Assembly (NCBI RefSeq): GCF_949987535.1
Contig: NC_080067.1
Location: 47,366,910 to 47,430,909 of the forward strand
DNA from: Balaenoptera acutorostrata
Lineage: Eukaryota; Chordata; Mammalia; Artiodactyla; Balaenopteridae
Reading direction: 5' to 3'
DNA length: 64,000 bases
Shown: in pieces, positions 44,286 through 54,978 of the stretch
Position numbering within the stretch: position 1 is the first letter of the stretch
Layout of the letters: every line of letters starts with the position of its first letter
Notes under the pieces: generated by a model
What the model saw: the letters and a program-made list of their open reading frames with translations, nothing else
Database searches by the model: none
What the model was told of the DNA's origin: nothing
Made by a program: the position numbers and the translations under genes

Positions 44286-45173
44286 TCTGGTTACTTATTA
44301 GCTGTATCTATGTCTGTAACTCTATGTCTATATCTGCATGTATATCTATACATCTATATATATTGATAGCTGTTTCCCAATCTTCTATTTTAGGAACAGC
44401 TATGTCCCAGGGCAAGTAGCTAAGTTAATTTTGCTTTGGTCTCAATATTGTTTTAACATAGGGGCAAGAAAATATGCCTGGTCTCAGTATTATACAAACA
44501 GGGACAAGAAATTATGCCCATACACTTCCCAAAGGAGACAACCTCAGGTAGCATCTAGCTCCAAGTTCAGGATCTCATTGTTGTGCAGCATCCTCTTTTA
44601 TAAATCTAGATGTGGGTCCATGTTTTCTTGTGATCTGTGAGCTAAAAAGCAAAGCTAAAACAAACTATTCACCCTTCTCACCTCACACCCATGGTTCCAC
44701 ACAAGTCCCATATACAATGGCAAAGCAGAGACAAAATAACACACTAGAAACTTCCATTACCCAAATGGAATATTGGGAAAGACACAGTTGTCTCTGGTCC
44801 GCAAATTAATGCTTTCTAGTGGAAGGCACAGCGAAGACCCTCTATTTGAGATTTGGAGGATATTTGTTAGATTTTGATTCTGTTCCTTGGAAGGAACTCC
44901 CTTGTCCAGCATTATCTAGTACTCTTGTTTCCATTGGACAAAAGATTCTACCTTGTCCGTTATCCTCCATGGCCACAACAAAAGTAGGAACTGGGAAGTA
45001 TGCCTTCCTTGGGAGCTGTACAACTTTCACAGTCAGTCTGTGCTGGTGCAATTTTATTGTGCTCAAGTGATGTGTTAAGTCTTAAAGAAATCAAAGAATT
45101 TTTAAACCGAGCCCAGAGTTTCTTTGGCAATGTATTTGTCTTAGGGATGTAGTAGGCTCCTGATCTATTTGTT
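44286..45173. other. No gene recognised
   Basis: Several overlapping frames of 60-100 codons on both strands (for example 44819-45070) have no motif. The last part, 45105-45173, is continuous with 52603 onward before the L1 arrived and may be the start of the LTR described at 52603-52960. Confidence 0.35.
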
Positions 45174-45186
45174 TCGAGTAGGTTCT
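45174..45186 (+). repeat. L1 target-site duplication, left copy
   Basis: 'tcgagtaggttct', identical to 52603-52615. The last T cannot be told apart from the A-tail. Confidence 0.95.
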
Positions 45187-45582
45187 TTTTTTTTTTTTTT
45201 TTTCAAACATCTTTATTGAAGTATAATTGCCTTACAATAGTGTGTTAGCATCTGCTTTATAACAAAGTGAATCTGTTATACATATACAATATGTTCCCAT
45301 TTCTCTTCCCTCTTGCATCTCCCTCCCTCCCACCCTCCCCATCCCACCCCTCTAGGTGGTCACAAAGCACCGAGCTGATCTCCCTGTGCTATGTGGCTGC
45401 TTCCCACTAGCTATCTATTTTACATTTGGTAGTGTATATATGTCCATGACACTCTCTTACCCTGTCACATCTCACCCCACCCCCTCCCCATATCCTCAAG
45501 TCCATTCTCTAGTAGGTCTGTGTCTTTATTCCCGTCTTGCCACTAGGTTCTTCATGGCCTTTTTTTTGTTTTGTTTTTTCCC
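45187..45582 (-). terminator. L1 3'UTR with polyadenylation signal
   Basis: Sense AATAAA (plus-strand tttatt at 45212-45217) shortly before the A-tail. A G-rich tract in sense (plus 'ctccctccctcccaccctccccatcccacccc' around 45320-45351) is the polypurine/G-rich motif commonly found in L1 3'UTRs. Confidence 0.85.
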
Positions 45583-48500
45583 TTAGATTCCATATATATG
45601 TGTTAGCATACTGTATTTGTTTTTCTCTTTCTGACTTACTTCACTCTGTATGACAGACTCTAACTCCATCCACCTCATTACAAATACCTCCATTTCATTT
45701 CTTTTTATGGCTGAGTAATATTCCATTGTATATATGTGCCACATCTTCTTTATCCATTCATCTGTCGATGGACATTTAGGTTGCTTCCATGTCCTGGCTA
45801 TTGTAAATAGAGCTGCAATGAACATTTTGGTACATGACTCTTTTTGACCTATGGTTTTCTCAGGGTATATGCCCAGTAGTGGGATTGCTGGGTCGTATGG
45901 TAGTTCTATTTGTAGTTTTTTAAGGAACCTCCATACTGTTCTCCATAGTGGCTGTATCAATTTACATTCCCACCAACAGTGCAAGAGTGTTCCCTTTCCT
46001 CCACACCCTCTCCAGCATTTATTGTTTCTAGATTTTTTGATGATGGCCATTCTGACCGGTGTGAGATGATATCTCATTGTAGTTTTGATTTGCATTTCTC
46101 TAATGATTAATGATGTTGAGCATTCTTTCATGTGTCTGTAGGCCATCTGTATATCTTCTTTGGAGAAATGTCTATTTAGATCTTCTGCCCATTTTTGGAT
46201 TGGGTTGTTTGTTTTTTTGTTATTGAGCTGCATGAGCTGCTTGTAAATCTTGGAGATTAATCCTTTGTCAGTTGCTTCATTTGCAAATATTTTCTCCCAT
46301 TCTGAGGGTTGTCTTTTGGTCTTGTTTATGGTTTCCTTTGCTGTGCAAAAGCTTTTCAGTTTCATTAGGTCCCATTTGTTTATTTGTGTTCTTATTTCCA
46401 TTTCTCTGGGAGCTGGGTCAGAAAGAATCTTGCTGTGATGTATGTCATAGAGTGTTCTGCCTATGTTTTCCTCTAAGAGTTTGATAGTGTCTGCCCTTAC
46501 ACTTAGGTCTTTAATCCATTTTGAGTTTATTTTTGTGCATGGTGTCAGGGAGTGTTCTAATTTCATACTTTTACATGTTCCTGTCCAATTTTCCCAGCAC
46601 CACTTATTGAAGAGGCTGTCTTTTCTCCACTGTATATGCTTGCCTCCTTTATCAAAGATAAGTTGACCATATGTGTGTGGGTTTATCTCTGGGCTTTCTA
46701 TCCTGTTCCATTGATCTATATTTCTGTTTTTGTGCCAATACCAAACTGTCTTGATTACTGAAGCTTTGTAATATAGTCTGAAGTCAGGGAGCCTGATTCC
46801 CCCAGCTCCATTTTTCGTTCTCAAGATTGCTTTGGCTATTCGGGGTCTTTTGTGTTTCCATACAAATTGTGAAATTTTTTGTTCTAGTTCTGTGAAAAAT
46901 GCCAGTGGTAGTTTGATAGGGATTGCATTGAATCTGTAGATTGCTTTGGGTAGTAGAGACATTTTCACAATGTTGATTCTTCCAATCCAGGAACATGGTA
47001 TATCTCTCCATCTATTTGTATCATCTTTAATTTCTTTCATCAGTGTCTTATAATTTTCTGCATACAGGTCTTTTGTCTCCTTAGGTAGGTTTATTCCTAG
47101 ATATTTTATTCTTTTTGTTGCAGTGGTAAATGGGAGTGTTTTCTTAATTTCACTTTCAGATTTTTCGTCATTAGTGTATAGAAATGCAAGAGATTTCTGT
47201 GCATTAATTTTGTATCCTGCTACTTTACCAAATTCATTGATTAGCTCTAGGAGTTTTCTGGTAGCATCTTTAGGATTCTCTATGTATAGTATCATGTCAT
47301 CTGCAAATAGTGACAGCTTTACTTCTTCTTTTCCGATTTGGATTCCTTTTATTTCTTTGTCTTCTCTGATTGCTGTGGCTAGGACTTCCAGAACTATGTT
47401 GAATAATAGTGGTGAGAGTGGGCAACCTTGTCTTGTTCCTGATCTTAGTGGAAATGGTTTCAGTTTTTCACCATTGAGGACAATGTTGGCTGTGGGTTTG
47501 TCATATATGGCCTTTATTATGTTGAGGAAAGTTCCCTCTATGCCTACTTTCTGCAGGGCTTTTATCATAAATGGGTGTTGAATTTTGTCAAAAGCTTTCT
47601 CTGCATCTATTGAGATGATCATATGGTTTTTCTCCTTCAATTTGTTAATATGGTGTATCACATTGATTGATTTGCGTATATTGAAGAATCCTTGCATTCC
47701 TGGGATAAACCCCACTTGATCATGGTGTATGATCCTTTTAATGTGCTGTTGGATTCTGTTTGCTAGTATTTTGTTGAGGATTTTTGCATCTATGTTCATC
47801 AGTGATATTGGCCTGTAGTTTTCTTTCTTTGTGACATCTTTGTCTGGTTTTGGTATCAGGGTGATGGTGGCCTCGTAGAATGAGTTTGGGAGTGTTCCTC
47901 CCTCTGCAATATTTTGGAAGAGTTTGAGAAGGATAGGTGTTAGCTCTTCTCTAAATGTTTGATAGAATTCGCCTGTGAAGCCATCTGGTCCTGGGCTTTT
48001 GTTTGTTGGAAGGTTTTTAATCACAGTTTCAATTTCAGTGCTTGTGATTGGTCTGTTCATATTTTCTATTTCTTCCTGGTTCAGTCTCGGCAGTTTGTGC
48101 ATTTCTAAGAATCTGTCCATTTCTTCCAGGTTGTCCATTTTATTGGCATATAGTTGCTTGTAGTAATCTCTCATGATCTTTTGTATTTCTGCAGTGTCAG
48201 TGGTTACTTCTCCTTTTTCATTTCTAATTCTATTGATCTGAGTCTTCTCCCTTTTTCTATTGATGAGTCTGGCTAATGGTTTATCAATTTTGTTTATCTT
48301 CTCAAAGAACCAGCTTTTAGTTTCATTGATTTTTGCTATTGTTTCCTTCATTTCTTTTTCATTTATTTCTGACCTGATCTTTATAATTTCTTTCCTTCTG
48401 CTGGCTTTGGGGTTTTTTTGTTCTTCTTTCTCTAATTGCTTTAGGTGCAAGGTTAGGTTGTTTATTCGAGATGTTTCCTGTTTCTTGAGGTAGGCTTGTA

Positions 48501-49401
48501 TTGCTATAAACTTCCCTCTTAGCACTGCTTTTGCTGTGTCCCATAGGTTTTGGGTCGTCGTGTCTCCATTGTCATTTGTTTCTAGGTATTTTTTGATTTC
48601 CCCTTTGATTTCTTCAGTAATCACTTCGTTATTAAGTAATGTATTGTGTAGCCTCCATGTGTTTGTATTTTTTACAGATCTTTTCCTGTAATTGATATCT
48701 AGTCTCATAGCGTTGTGGTCGGAAAAGATACTTGATACGATTTCAATTTTCTTAAATTTACCAAGGCTTGATTTGTGACCCAAGATATGATCTATCCTGG
48801 AGAATGTTCCATGAGCACTTGAGAAAAATGTGTATTCTGTTGTTTTTGGGTGGAATGTCCTATAAATATCAATTAAATCCATCTTGTTTAATGTATCATT
48901 TAAAGCTTGTGTTTCCTTATTTATTTTCATTTTGGATGATCTGTCCATTGGTGAAAGTGGGGTGTTAAAGTCCCCTACTATGATTGTGTTGCTGTCAATT
49001 TCCCCTTTCATGGCTGTTAGTATTTGCCTTATGTATTGAGGTGCTCCTATGTTGGGTGCATAAATATTTACAATTGTTATACCTTCCTCTTGGATCGATC
49101 CCTTGATCATTATATAGTGTCCTTCTTTGTCTCTTGTAATAGTCTTTATTTTAAAGTCTATTTTGTCTGATATGAGAATTGCTACTCCAGCTTTCTTTTG
49201 ATTTCCATTTGCATGGAATATCTTTTTCCATCCCCTCACTTTCAGTCTGTATGTGTCCCTAGGTCTGAAGTGGGTCTCTTGTAGACAGCATATGTATGGG
49301 TCTTGTTTTTGTATCCATTCAGCCAGCCTGTGTCTTTTGGTGGGAGCATTTAATCCATTTACATTCAAGGTAATTATCGATATGTATGTTCCTATTCCCA
49401 T
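45583..49401 (-). CDS. ORF2: L1 ORF2p, endonuclease and reverse transcriptase
   Basis: 1272 aa, close to the 1275 of human L1 ORF2p. It nicks genomic DNA and reverse-transcribes L1 RNA from the nick, in the nucleus. The apurinic-type endonuclease spans residues 1-235: N13 ('LNVNG'), E42 ('QETHF'), D144/N146 ('VGDFN'), D204 ('[10 protein letters not shown]') and D228/H229 ('FSDHN') are present. In the RT domain (about 450-770) D599 ('SIDAEKAFD') and D701/D702 in 'LFADDMILY' are present, with '[12 protein letters not shown]' before them. The C-terminus has the C-x3-C...H...C knuckle '[18 protein letters not shown]'. All catalytic residues I can check are intact, with no stop or frameshift. The start MGIGTYI lies 58 bp after ORF1, as expected for translation by reinitiation. 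Activity is inferred, not shown. Confidence 0.97.
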   Translation of the reverse strand: MGIGTYISIITLNVNGLNAPTKRHRLAEWIQKQDPYICCLQETHFRPRDTYRLKVRGWKKIFHANGNQKKAGVAILISDKIDFKIKTITRDKEGHYIMIKGSIQEEGITIVNIYAPNIGAPQYIRQILTAMKGEIDSNTIIVGDFNTPLSPMDRSSKMKINKETQALNDTLNKMDLIDIYRTFHPKTTEYTFFSSAHGTFSRIDHILGHKSSLGKFKKIEIVSSIFSDHNAMRLDINYRKRSVKNTNTWRLHNTLLNNEVITEEIKGEIKKYLETNDNGDTTTQNLWDTAKAVLRGKFIAIQAYLKKQETSRINNLTLHLKQLEKEEQKNPKASRRKEIIKIRSEINEKEMKETIAKINETKSWFFEKINKIDKPLARLINRKREKTQINRIRNEKGEVTTDTAEIQKIMRDYYKQLYANKMDNLEEMDRFLEMHKLPRLNQEEIENMNRPITSTEIETVIKNLPTNKSPGPDGFTGEFYQTFREELTPILLKLFQNIAEGGTLPNSFYEATITLIPKPDKDVTKKENYRPISLMNIDAKILNKILANRIQQHIKRIIHHDQVGFIPGMQGFFNIRKSINVIHHINKLKEKNHMIISIDAEKAFDKIQHPFMIKALQKVGIEGTFLNIIKAIYDKPTANIVLNGEKLKPFPLRSGTRQGCPLSPLLFNIVLEVLATAIREDKEIKGIQIGKEEVKLSLFADDMILYIENPKDATRKLLELINEFGKVAGYKINAQKSLAFLYTNDEKSESEIKKTLPFTTATKRIKYLGINLPKETKDLYAENYKTLMKEIKDDTNRWRDIPCSWIGRINIVKMSLLPKAIYRFNAIPIKLPLAFFTELEQKISQFVWKHKRPRIAKAILRTKNGAGGIRLPDFRLYYKASVIKTVWYWHKNRNIDQWNRIESPEINPHTYGQLIFDKGGKHIQWRKDSLFNKWCWENWTGTCKSMKLEHSLTPCTKINSKWIKDLSVRADTIKLLEENIGRTLYDIHHSKILSDPAPREMEIRTQINKWDLMKLKSFCTAKETINKTKRQPSEWEKIFANEATDKGLISKIYKQLMQLNNKKTNNPIQKWAEDLNRHFSKEDIQMAYRHMKECSTSLIIREMQIKTTMRYHLTPVRMAIIKKSRNNKCWRGCGGKGTLLHCWWECKLIQPLWRTVWRFLKKLQIELPYDPAIPLLGIYPEKTIGQKESCTKMFIAALFTIARTWKQPKCPSTDEWIKKMWHIYTMEYYSAIKRNEMEVFVMRWMELESVIQSEVSQKEKNKYSMLTHIYGI

Positions 49402-49459
49402 TTTCTTAAATGTATTGGGTTTGTTATTGTAGGTGTTTTCCTTCTCTTGTGTTTCTTGC

Positions 49460-50353
49460 CTAGAGAATTTCCTTTAGCATTTGTTGTAAAGCTGGTTTGG
49501 TGGTGCTGAACTCTCTCAGCTTTTGCTTGTCTGTAAAGGTTTTAATTTCTCCATCGAATCTGAATGAGATCCTTGCTGGGTAGAGTAATCTTGGTTGTAG
49601 GTTTTTCTCCTTCATGACTTTAAGTATATCCTGCCACTCCTTTCTGGCTTGCAGAGTTTCTGCTGAGAGATCAGATGTTAACCTTATGGGGATTCCCTTG
49701 TGTGTTATTTGTTTTTTTTCCCTTGCTGCCTTTAATATGTTTTCCTTATATTTAATTTTTGACAGTTTGATTAATATGTGTCTTGGCGTGTTCCTCCTTG
49801 GGTTTATCCTGTATGGGACTCTCTGTGCTTCCAGGACTTGATTAACTATTTCCTTTCCCATATTAGGGAAGTTTTCAACTATAATCTCTTCAAAAATTTT
49901 CTCAGTCCCTTTCTTTTTCTCTTCTTCTTCTGGTACCCCTATAATTCGAATGTTGGCACGTTTAATGTTGTCCCAGAGGTCCCTGAGACTGTCCTCAGTT
50001 CTTTTCATTCTTTTTTCTTTATCCTGCTCTGTAGTAGTTATTTCCACCATTTTATCTTCCAGGTCACTTATCCTTTCTTCTGCCTCAGTTATTCTACTAT
50101 TGATCCCATCTAGAGTATTTTTAATTTCATTTATTGTGTTTTTCATCATTGCTTGGTTCCTCTTTAGTTCTTCTACATCCTTGTTAAATGTTTCTTGCAT
50201 TTTGTCTATTCTATTTCCAAGATTTTGGATCATCCTTACTATCATTATTCTGAATTCTTTTTCAGGTAGACTACCTATTTCCTCTTCATTTGTTAAGTCC
50301 AGTGTGTTTTGAGCCTGCTCCTTCATCTGCTGTGTGTTTTTCTGTCGTCTCAT
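49460..50353 (-). CDS. ORF1: L1 ORF1p, RNA-binding trimeric protein
   Basis: 297 aa (human ORF1p has 338; the N-terminal coiled coil is the usual place of length change). Binds L1 RNA in cis and forms the cytoplasmic RNP with ORF2p. Residues 1-30 are basic/polar. Heptad-rich coiled coil about 35-125 ('[20 protein letters not shown]', '[20 protein letters not shown]'). RRM about 130-225 with RNP2-like '[11 protein letters not shown]' (134-144) and '[16 protein letters not shown]' (192-207). C-terminal domain to 297 with '[20 protein letters not shown]'. The start is the first ATG of the frame (MRRQKNTQQ), and the old L1 uses the same one. It is uninterrupted. Nothing else of this size is coded in the 5'UTR that precedes it. 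Confidence 0.96.
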   Translation of the reverse strand: MRRQKNTQQMKEQAQNTLDLTNEEEIGSLPEKEFRIMIVRMIQNLGNRIDKMQETFNKDVEELKRNQAMMKNTINEIKNTLDGINSRITEAEERISDLEDKMVEITTTEQDKEKRMKRTEDSLRDLWDNIKRANIRIIGVPEEEEKKKGTEKIFEEIIVENFPNMGKEIVNQVLEAQRVPYRINPRRNTPRHILIKLSKIKYKENILKAAREKKQITHKGIPIRLTSDLSAETLQARKEWQDILKVMKEKNLQPRLLYPARISFRFDGEIKTFTDKQKLREFSTTKPALQQMLKEIL

Positions 50354-51540
50354 TTTGCCTATCTTACTGTGTTTGGGGTCTCCTTTTCACAGGCTGCAGG
50401 TTCGTAGTTCCCGTTGTTTTTGGTATCTGTCCCCAGCGGCTAAGGTTGGTTCAGTGGGTTGTGTAGGCTTCCTGGTGGAGGGAACTAGTGCCTGAGTTCT
50501 GGTGGATGAGGCTGGATCTTGTCTTTCTGGTGGGCACGTCCACGTCTGGTGGTGTATTTTGTGGTGTCTGTGGCCTTATTATGATTTTAGGCAGCCTCTC
50601 TGCCAATGGATGGGGTTGTGTTCCTGTCTAGCTAGTTGTTTGGCATAGGATGTCCAGCACTGTAGCTTGCTGGTCGTTGAGTGAAGCTGGGTCTTGATGT
50701 TGAGATGGAGATCTCTGGGAGATTTTTGCCGTTTGGTATTACGTGGAGCTGGGAGGTCTCTTGTGGACCAGTGTTCTGAAGTTGGCTCTCCCACCTCAGA
50801 GGCACGGCCCTGATGCCTGGCTGGAGCACCAAGAGCCTTTCGTCCACACGGCTCAGAGTAAAAGGGAGAAAAAATAGAAAGAAAGAAAGAAAGAGGCTAT
50901 AATATAGTGAAGTAAAATAAAGCTATTGTAAAGCAAAGCTATACAGACAAAATCTCACCCAGAAGCATATACATATACACTCACTAAAAAAAGGAAAAGG
51001 GGAAAAATTAATATCTCCTGCTCCCAGAGTCCACCTCCTGAATTTGGGATGATTCGTTGTCTATTCAGGTATTCCACAGATGCAGGTACATCAAGTTGTC
51101 TGTGGAGCTTTAATCCGCTGCTCCCGAGGCTGCTGGGAGAGATTTCCCCTTCTCTTCCCTGTTCGCACAGCTCCTGGGGTTCAGCTTTGGATTTGGACCC
51201 GCCTCTGCGTGTAGGTCGCCTGAGGGCGTCTGTTCCCCGCCCAGACAGGACGGGGTTAAAGGAGCAGCTGCTTCGGGGTCTCTGGCTCACCCAGGCCGCG
51301 GGGAGGGAGGGGTACGGAGGAGGCGGGGCGAGCCTGCGGCGTCAGAGGCCGGCGTGACGTTGCACCAGCCTGAGGCGCGCAGTGCGTTCTCCCGGGGATG
51401 TTGTCCCCGGATCCCGGGACCCTGGCAGTGACGGGCTGCACAGGCTCCCGGGAGGGTTGGTGTGGAGAGTGACCTGTGCTCGCACACAGGCTTTTTGGAG
51501 GCGGCAGCAGCAGCCCCAGCGTCTCACGCCCGTCTCTGGG

Positions 51541-51906
51541 GTCCGCGCTGATCGCCGTGGCTTGCGCCCTTCTCTGGAGTTCGTTTAGGCGGCGCTCTGA
51601 ATCCCCTCTCCTTGCGCGCCGCGAAACTAAGAGGCAAGAAAAAGTCTCTTGCCTCTTCGGCAGCTGCAGACCTTTTCCTGGTCTCCCTCCCGGCTAGCTG
51701 TGGTGCGCCAACCCCTTCAGGCTGTGTTCACGCCGCCAGCCCCAGTCCTCTCCCTGCGATCCGACCGCAGCCCGAGCCTCAGCTCCCAGCCCCGCCCGCC
51801 CCGGCGGGGGAGCAGACAAGCCTCTCGGGCTGGTGAGCGCCGCTCGGCGCCGAGCCTCTGTGCGGGAGTCTCTCCGATTTTCCCTCTGCGCCCCTGTTGC
51901 TGTGGG
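51541..51906 (-). repeat. Tandem promoter unit, copy 1
   Basis: About 366 bp from 'tccgcgctgatcgccg' to 'cccctgttgctgtggg'. It holds GC boxes and a hairpin (51629-51657). Offset to copy 2 is 366-367 bp throughout. Confidence 0.93.
51629..51657. repeat. 11-bp hairpin in unit 1
   Basis: Arms 'aagaggcaaga' (51629-51639) and 'tcttgcctctt' (51647-51657) with a 7-nt loop. The same hairpin is at 51995-52023 in unit 2. Confidence 0.9.
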
Positions 51907-52272
51907 ATCCGCGCTGATAGCCGCGGCTCGCGCCCTTCTCTGGAGTTCGTTTAGGCGGCGCTCTGAATCCCCTCTCCTTGCCCGCCGCGAAACAAAGAGG
52001 CAAGAAAAAGTCTCTTGCCTCTTCGGCAGCTGCAGACTTTTTCCCCGGACTCCCTCCCGGCTAGCTGTGGTGCGCTAACCCCTTCAGGCTGTGTTCACGC
52101 TGCCAGCCCCAGTCCTCTCCCTGCGATCCGACCGCAGCCCGAGCCTCAGCTCCCAGCCCCGCCCACCCCGGGCGGGTGAGCAGACAAGCCTCTCGGGCTG
52201 GTGAGTGCTGCTCGGCGCCGAGCCTCTGTGCGGGAACCTCTCCGCTTTGCCCTCCGCACCTCTGTGGCTGCG
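51907..52272 (-). repeat. Tandem promoter unit, copy 2
   Basis: Starts 'atccgcgctgatagccg' and ends near 'cacctctgtggctg'. By eye it differs from copy 1 at roughly two dozen positions. The right flank ('gcgctctcctccgtggct') matches the flank of the single unit in the older L1. Confidence 0.93.
51995..52023. repeat. 11-bp hairpin in unit 2
   Basis: Identical arms and loop to the unit 1 hairpin, 366 bp further on. The older L1 has only 'tctcttgcctctta' at this place, without the left arm. Confidence 0.9.
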
Positions 52273-52581
52273 CTCTCCTCCGTGGCTCTGAAGCTTCCCC
52301 CCTCCGCCCCCCGCAGTCTCCGCCCGCGAAGGGGCTCCTAGTGCGTGGAAACCTTTCCTCCTTCACGGCTCCCTCCCACTGGTGCAGGTGCCGTCCCTAT
52401 TCTTTTGTCTCTGTTATTTCTTTTTTCTTTTGCCCTACCCAAGTACGGGGGGAGTTTCTTGCCTTTTTGGAGGTCGGACGTTTTCTGCCAGCATTCAGTG
52501 GGTGTTCTGTAGGAGCAGTTCCACGTGTAGGTGTATTTCTACTGTATCTGTGGGAAGGAATGTGATCTCCGCGTCTTACTC

Positions 52582-52595
52582 TTCCGCCATCTTCC
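52582..52595 (-). promoter_or_regulatory. YY1-like site at L1 5' end
   Basis: In sense GGAAGATGGCGGAA, which contains AAGATGGCGG, the core of known YY1 sites that position the start in human L1. It lies within 21 bp of the element start. Confidence 0.75.
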
Positions 52596-52602
52596 CTCCC
52601 TC

Positions 52603-52615
52603 TCGAGTAGGTTCT
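52603..52615 (+). repeat. L1 target-site duplication, right copy
   Basis: 'tcgagtaggttct', identical to 45174-45186. Confidence 0.95.
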
Positions 52616-52960
52616 GATGCCAGGAATCATTCCCAAAGTTCTTTCCTAGACATAGTTCTCTGATCTGTTTTGTTTCTTTTACTTCTTTGCTCTTGAAAAT
52701 GGAAACCAACATAACTTCTTGTTCCCATGGAATGAATTACTGAGACCAAGCCCACTTTCCTGTCTCTATGTTAAAAATATTGAGATCAAGAAAAAAACAG
52801 TTAGGTGCTTGCTCCAGGATGCTCTTGCTCCTGAGAGATATACTGTAAAACAACTAAATCAGCCATATTTCACAGCTTACTCATCAAGGCCCTTACCTTG
52901 CTGTGCCCAGCAATTCAAATCTATGAAAATCTCAAAATACATTTTATTTAACAAACAACC
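52616..52960 (+). mobile_element. Old ERV LTR, copy A (truncated)
   Basis: 'ccaacataacttcttgt', 'aatattgagatcaag', 'gtgcttgctccaggatgctc', 'cagcttactcatcaaggcccttaccttgctgtgcccagcaattcaaa'. The same landmarks in the same order lie in copy B (56080-56570). Its upstream part may continue at 45105-45173, on the other side of the L1. Confidence 0.6.
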
Positions 52961-52973
52961 AGAATGAATTTTA

Positions 52974-53152
52974 TTTTTTAAATTTTTAAATTGAAGTATA
53001 GTTGATTTATAATGTGTTAATTTCTGCTGTACAGCAAAGTGATTCAGTTATACATATGTATGCATTATTTTTTTATTCTTTTCCATATGGTTTATCACTG
53101 GATATTGAATATAGTTCCCTGTGCTAAAGAGTAGGACTTTTTGTCTATCCAT
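52974..53152 (-). mobile_element. Older L1 3' fragment
   Basis: 'aaattgaagtatagttgatttataatgtg', 'tctgctgtacagcaaagtgattcagttatac', 'atatagttccctgtgctaaagagtaggac'. The 13-bp TSD 'agaatgaatttta' is perfect at 52961-52973 and 53153-53165. Confidence 0.92.
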
Positions 53153-54480
53153 AGAATGAATTTTAAATATTTCTTGGCCATTGTTTATTCAGGATTGGTT
53201 GGAGATTTTCCAGCCAGAGAGCTGAGCTATGATGGTGGTGAAATAACCACTTGATTTTCATTTGCTATCTCTCCAGTGATGGAGCACCCATTTTGCTAGA
53301 GATCTCATTTAAGAGATTTTCAAGGCCTTGTTACTTATTGAAAAACTTCATGGTCTCTAAAGCAAAACCCTCAATCTTTGAGAAAGAAGAAAAGCACAAA
53401 TGGAATTCTAAAATGAAACATTTCAAAGTTCTCAGAACTTTGAACTTCCATGGTCTAAAGTATTTCAACCGATCTTAATGATATTGTGATGCACTTCTTT
53501 TCACGTTCATTGACTTTTTTGTTATGGGTTAGAAACAAACTGATTCATGAATTTAGGAATATTACCTTTAATCCTAGACTCTGCCCTATTGTAAGCAGAC
53601 ATAACCAAATACTGCATAGGATTTATGCAGTGCATTCAGGCTTATCATCACCAGGTACAGCAGATTTTCCTCAACACCCTCCCAAGCAAACTTTGCCTAA
53701 CTTAAAATTGGAGATTTGGCTTTCTGGAAAAGATGTCAAAGATAGATAGTCCTGGAATTCCTATGGAATAGACATTATCAGGCACCTGTTAACCATTAGC
53801 ACATTAGTAAATCTTTGAAGGGTTGATCCTTGATTTATATCTACCGGTTTAAGGGATATAAACCATCTGCAGCTCATTGGAAGATTCCTAGCCAAAGGCT
53901 TTAAGATGATAATTCTTAGGTATCCTCCAGAAGCAGATACTTTTTGAGAAGAGAGAGATATTTGGATCAAGTTGACAACTATCAAAACATGAAGTAGACT
54001 GCTTCTACTCAAGACCCACAGAACAAGATTCAGCTGACTAGAGACAAAGGTTATCATGATTTAATCTGCATGCTCTTGTTCTTTATTTTCTCCGGCTGTT
54101 TTATATATTCTATGCTGCTTTAAGCTTCTGGATTTGCTGACATTCACTTGTTATCCTTTAACTATGGTGCCAATGAAGCCCATATTATAAGTACTGTTCT
54201 TTGTATCACTAGCAACTCCTTGGTATGTGTTCAGTGGCTGGCTATAATTTTCTTGTGGTTTGGCTAAAATATAAATCAGACCAACTTAATACCATTAATA
54301 CCAGTTCTTTCTAATAAATTAGCCAGTATATTGGTTGATTGGACACACCTTCTAAGCAACTTCTTAGATTGTAAACAATGCAACCGGCCAGACAGGCAAA
54401 AGTAAAAGCTCTTAGATAGCACATCTAGGATAGGAAGGTTCTATCTTTGTTAAAACAACATCTAGGAGTTTCTTAAAGTT

Positions 54481-54559
54481 CAAAACTTTCACAGAAATAG
54501 AGTTTAGAATATGACTATATAACAAAACTTTCACAGAAGTAGAGTTTGGAATATGACTA
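54481..54559 (+). repeat. 37-bp direct repeat, period 42
   Basis: 'caaaactttcacagaa' to 'atatgacta' occurs at 54481-54517 and 54523-54559 with two substitutions. Confidence 0.85.
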
Positions 54560-54587
54560 AGAAAAATACAGTATACTAGGGAAAGCC

Positions 54588-54978
54588 ATGCACTATGGAT
54601 GGAGTTTTTTCCCACCCCAAATTCATATGTTGAAGTCTTAACTCCCAATGTGTTGGTACTTGGAGATGGTGGTCTTTGGGAGCCAATTAGGTTTAGATGA
54701 AGTCATGAGGATGGGGCTCTTGTAGTGGAATTAGTGCCATGATAAGAAGAGACATGAGTGTTTCTCTCTTTCTCTCTCATTCTTTATGACATGTGAGGAC
54801 ATAAGAATTATCTAGCTATCTGAAAGCCAGGAAGAGAGCTTTCACCAGAACCCAACAATGCTTGTACCCTGATATCAGACTTCCAGTCTCCCGAACTGTG
54901 AGAAAAATAAATTTCTGTTGTTTAAGCCACCTAGTCTATGGTGTTTTGTTATGGCAGCCCAAGCAGACTAAGACACCA
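54588..54978 (+). mobile_element. MST-type MaLR solo LTR
   Basis: 'atgcactatggatggag', 'ccaaattcatatgttgaagtcttaactcccaatgtg', 'ccgaactgtgagaaaaataaatttctgttgtttaagccacctagtctatggtgttttgttatggcagcccaagcagactaagaca'. It has the usual full length and an AATAAA at 54905-54912. Confidence 0.9.

Larger units (their letters stand above)
45187..52602 (-). mobile_element. Full-length intact L1 retrotransposon
   Basis: About 7.4 kb, from an 18-nt A-tail (T-run at 45186-45203) to a 5' end at 52602 with a YY1-type site. Both ORFs are open and the 13-bp TSD is perfect. Order on the minus strand: 5'UTR (about 2.25 kb), ORF1, 58-bp spacer, ORF2, 3'UTR (about 0.4 kb). The target nick inferred from the TSD is TTCT/GA, a relaxed match to the L1 endonuclease preference TTTT/AA. 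All landmarks point to a recent insertion by target-primed reverse transcription. Confidence 0.97.
50354..52602 (-). promoter_or_regulatory. L1 5'UTR, CpG-rich internal promoter
   Basis: The part 51100-52400 is CpG-island-like in an otherwise AT-rich region, with GC boxes such as 'ccccgcccgcc' near 51791 and again near 52156. It includes a tandem duplication of about 366 bp (51541-52272) and a YY1-type site at the very start. Such regions drive Pol II transcription from nucleotide 1 of L1. Short upstream frames in sense exist (for example 50955-51290, MSQRP...). The older L1 has the same start, but that frame ends after 60 codons. Confidence 0.85.

Noticed and set aside
46272..50312. Plus-strand frames of 60-150 codons opposite the L1 ORFs
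   Set aside because: Shadows of ORF1/ORF2 on the other strand. The same shadows appear in the older L1 copy.
53486..53749. 87-codon frame as a viral envelope remnant
   Set aside because: Only its position between LTR-like copies suggests this. No motif could be recognised.
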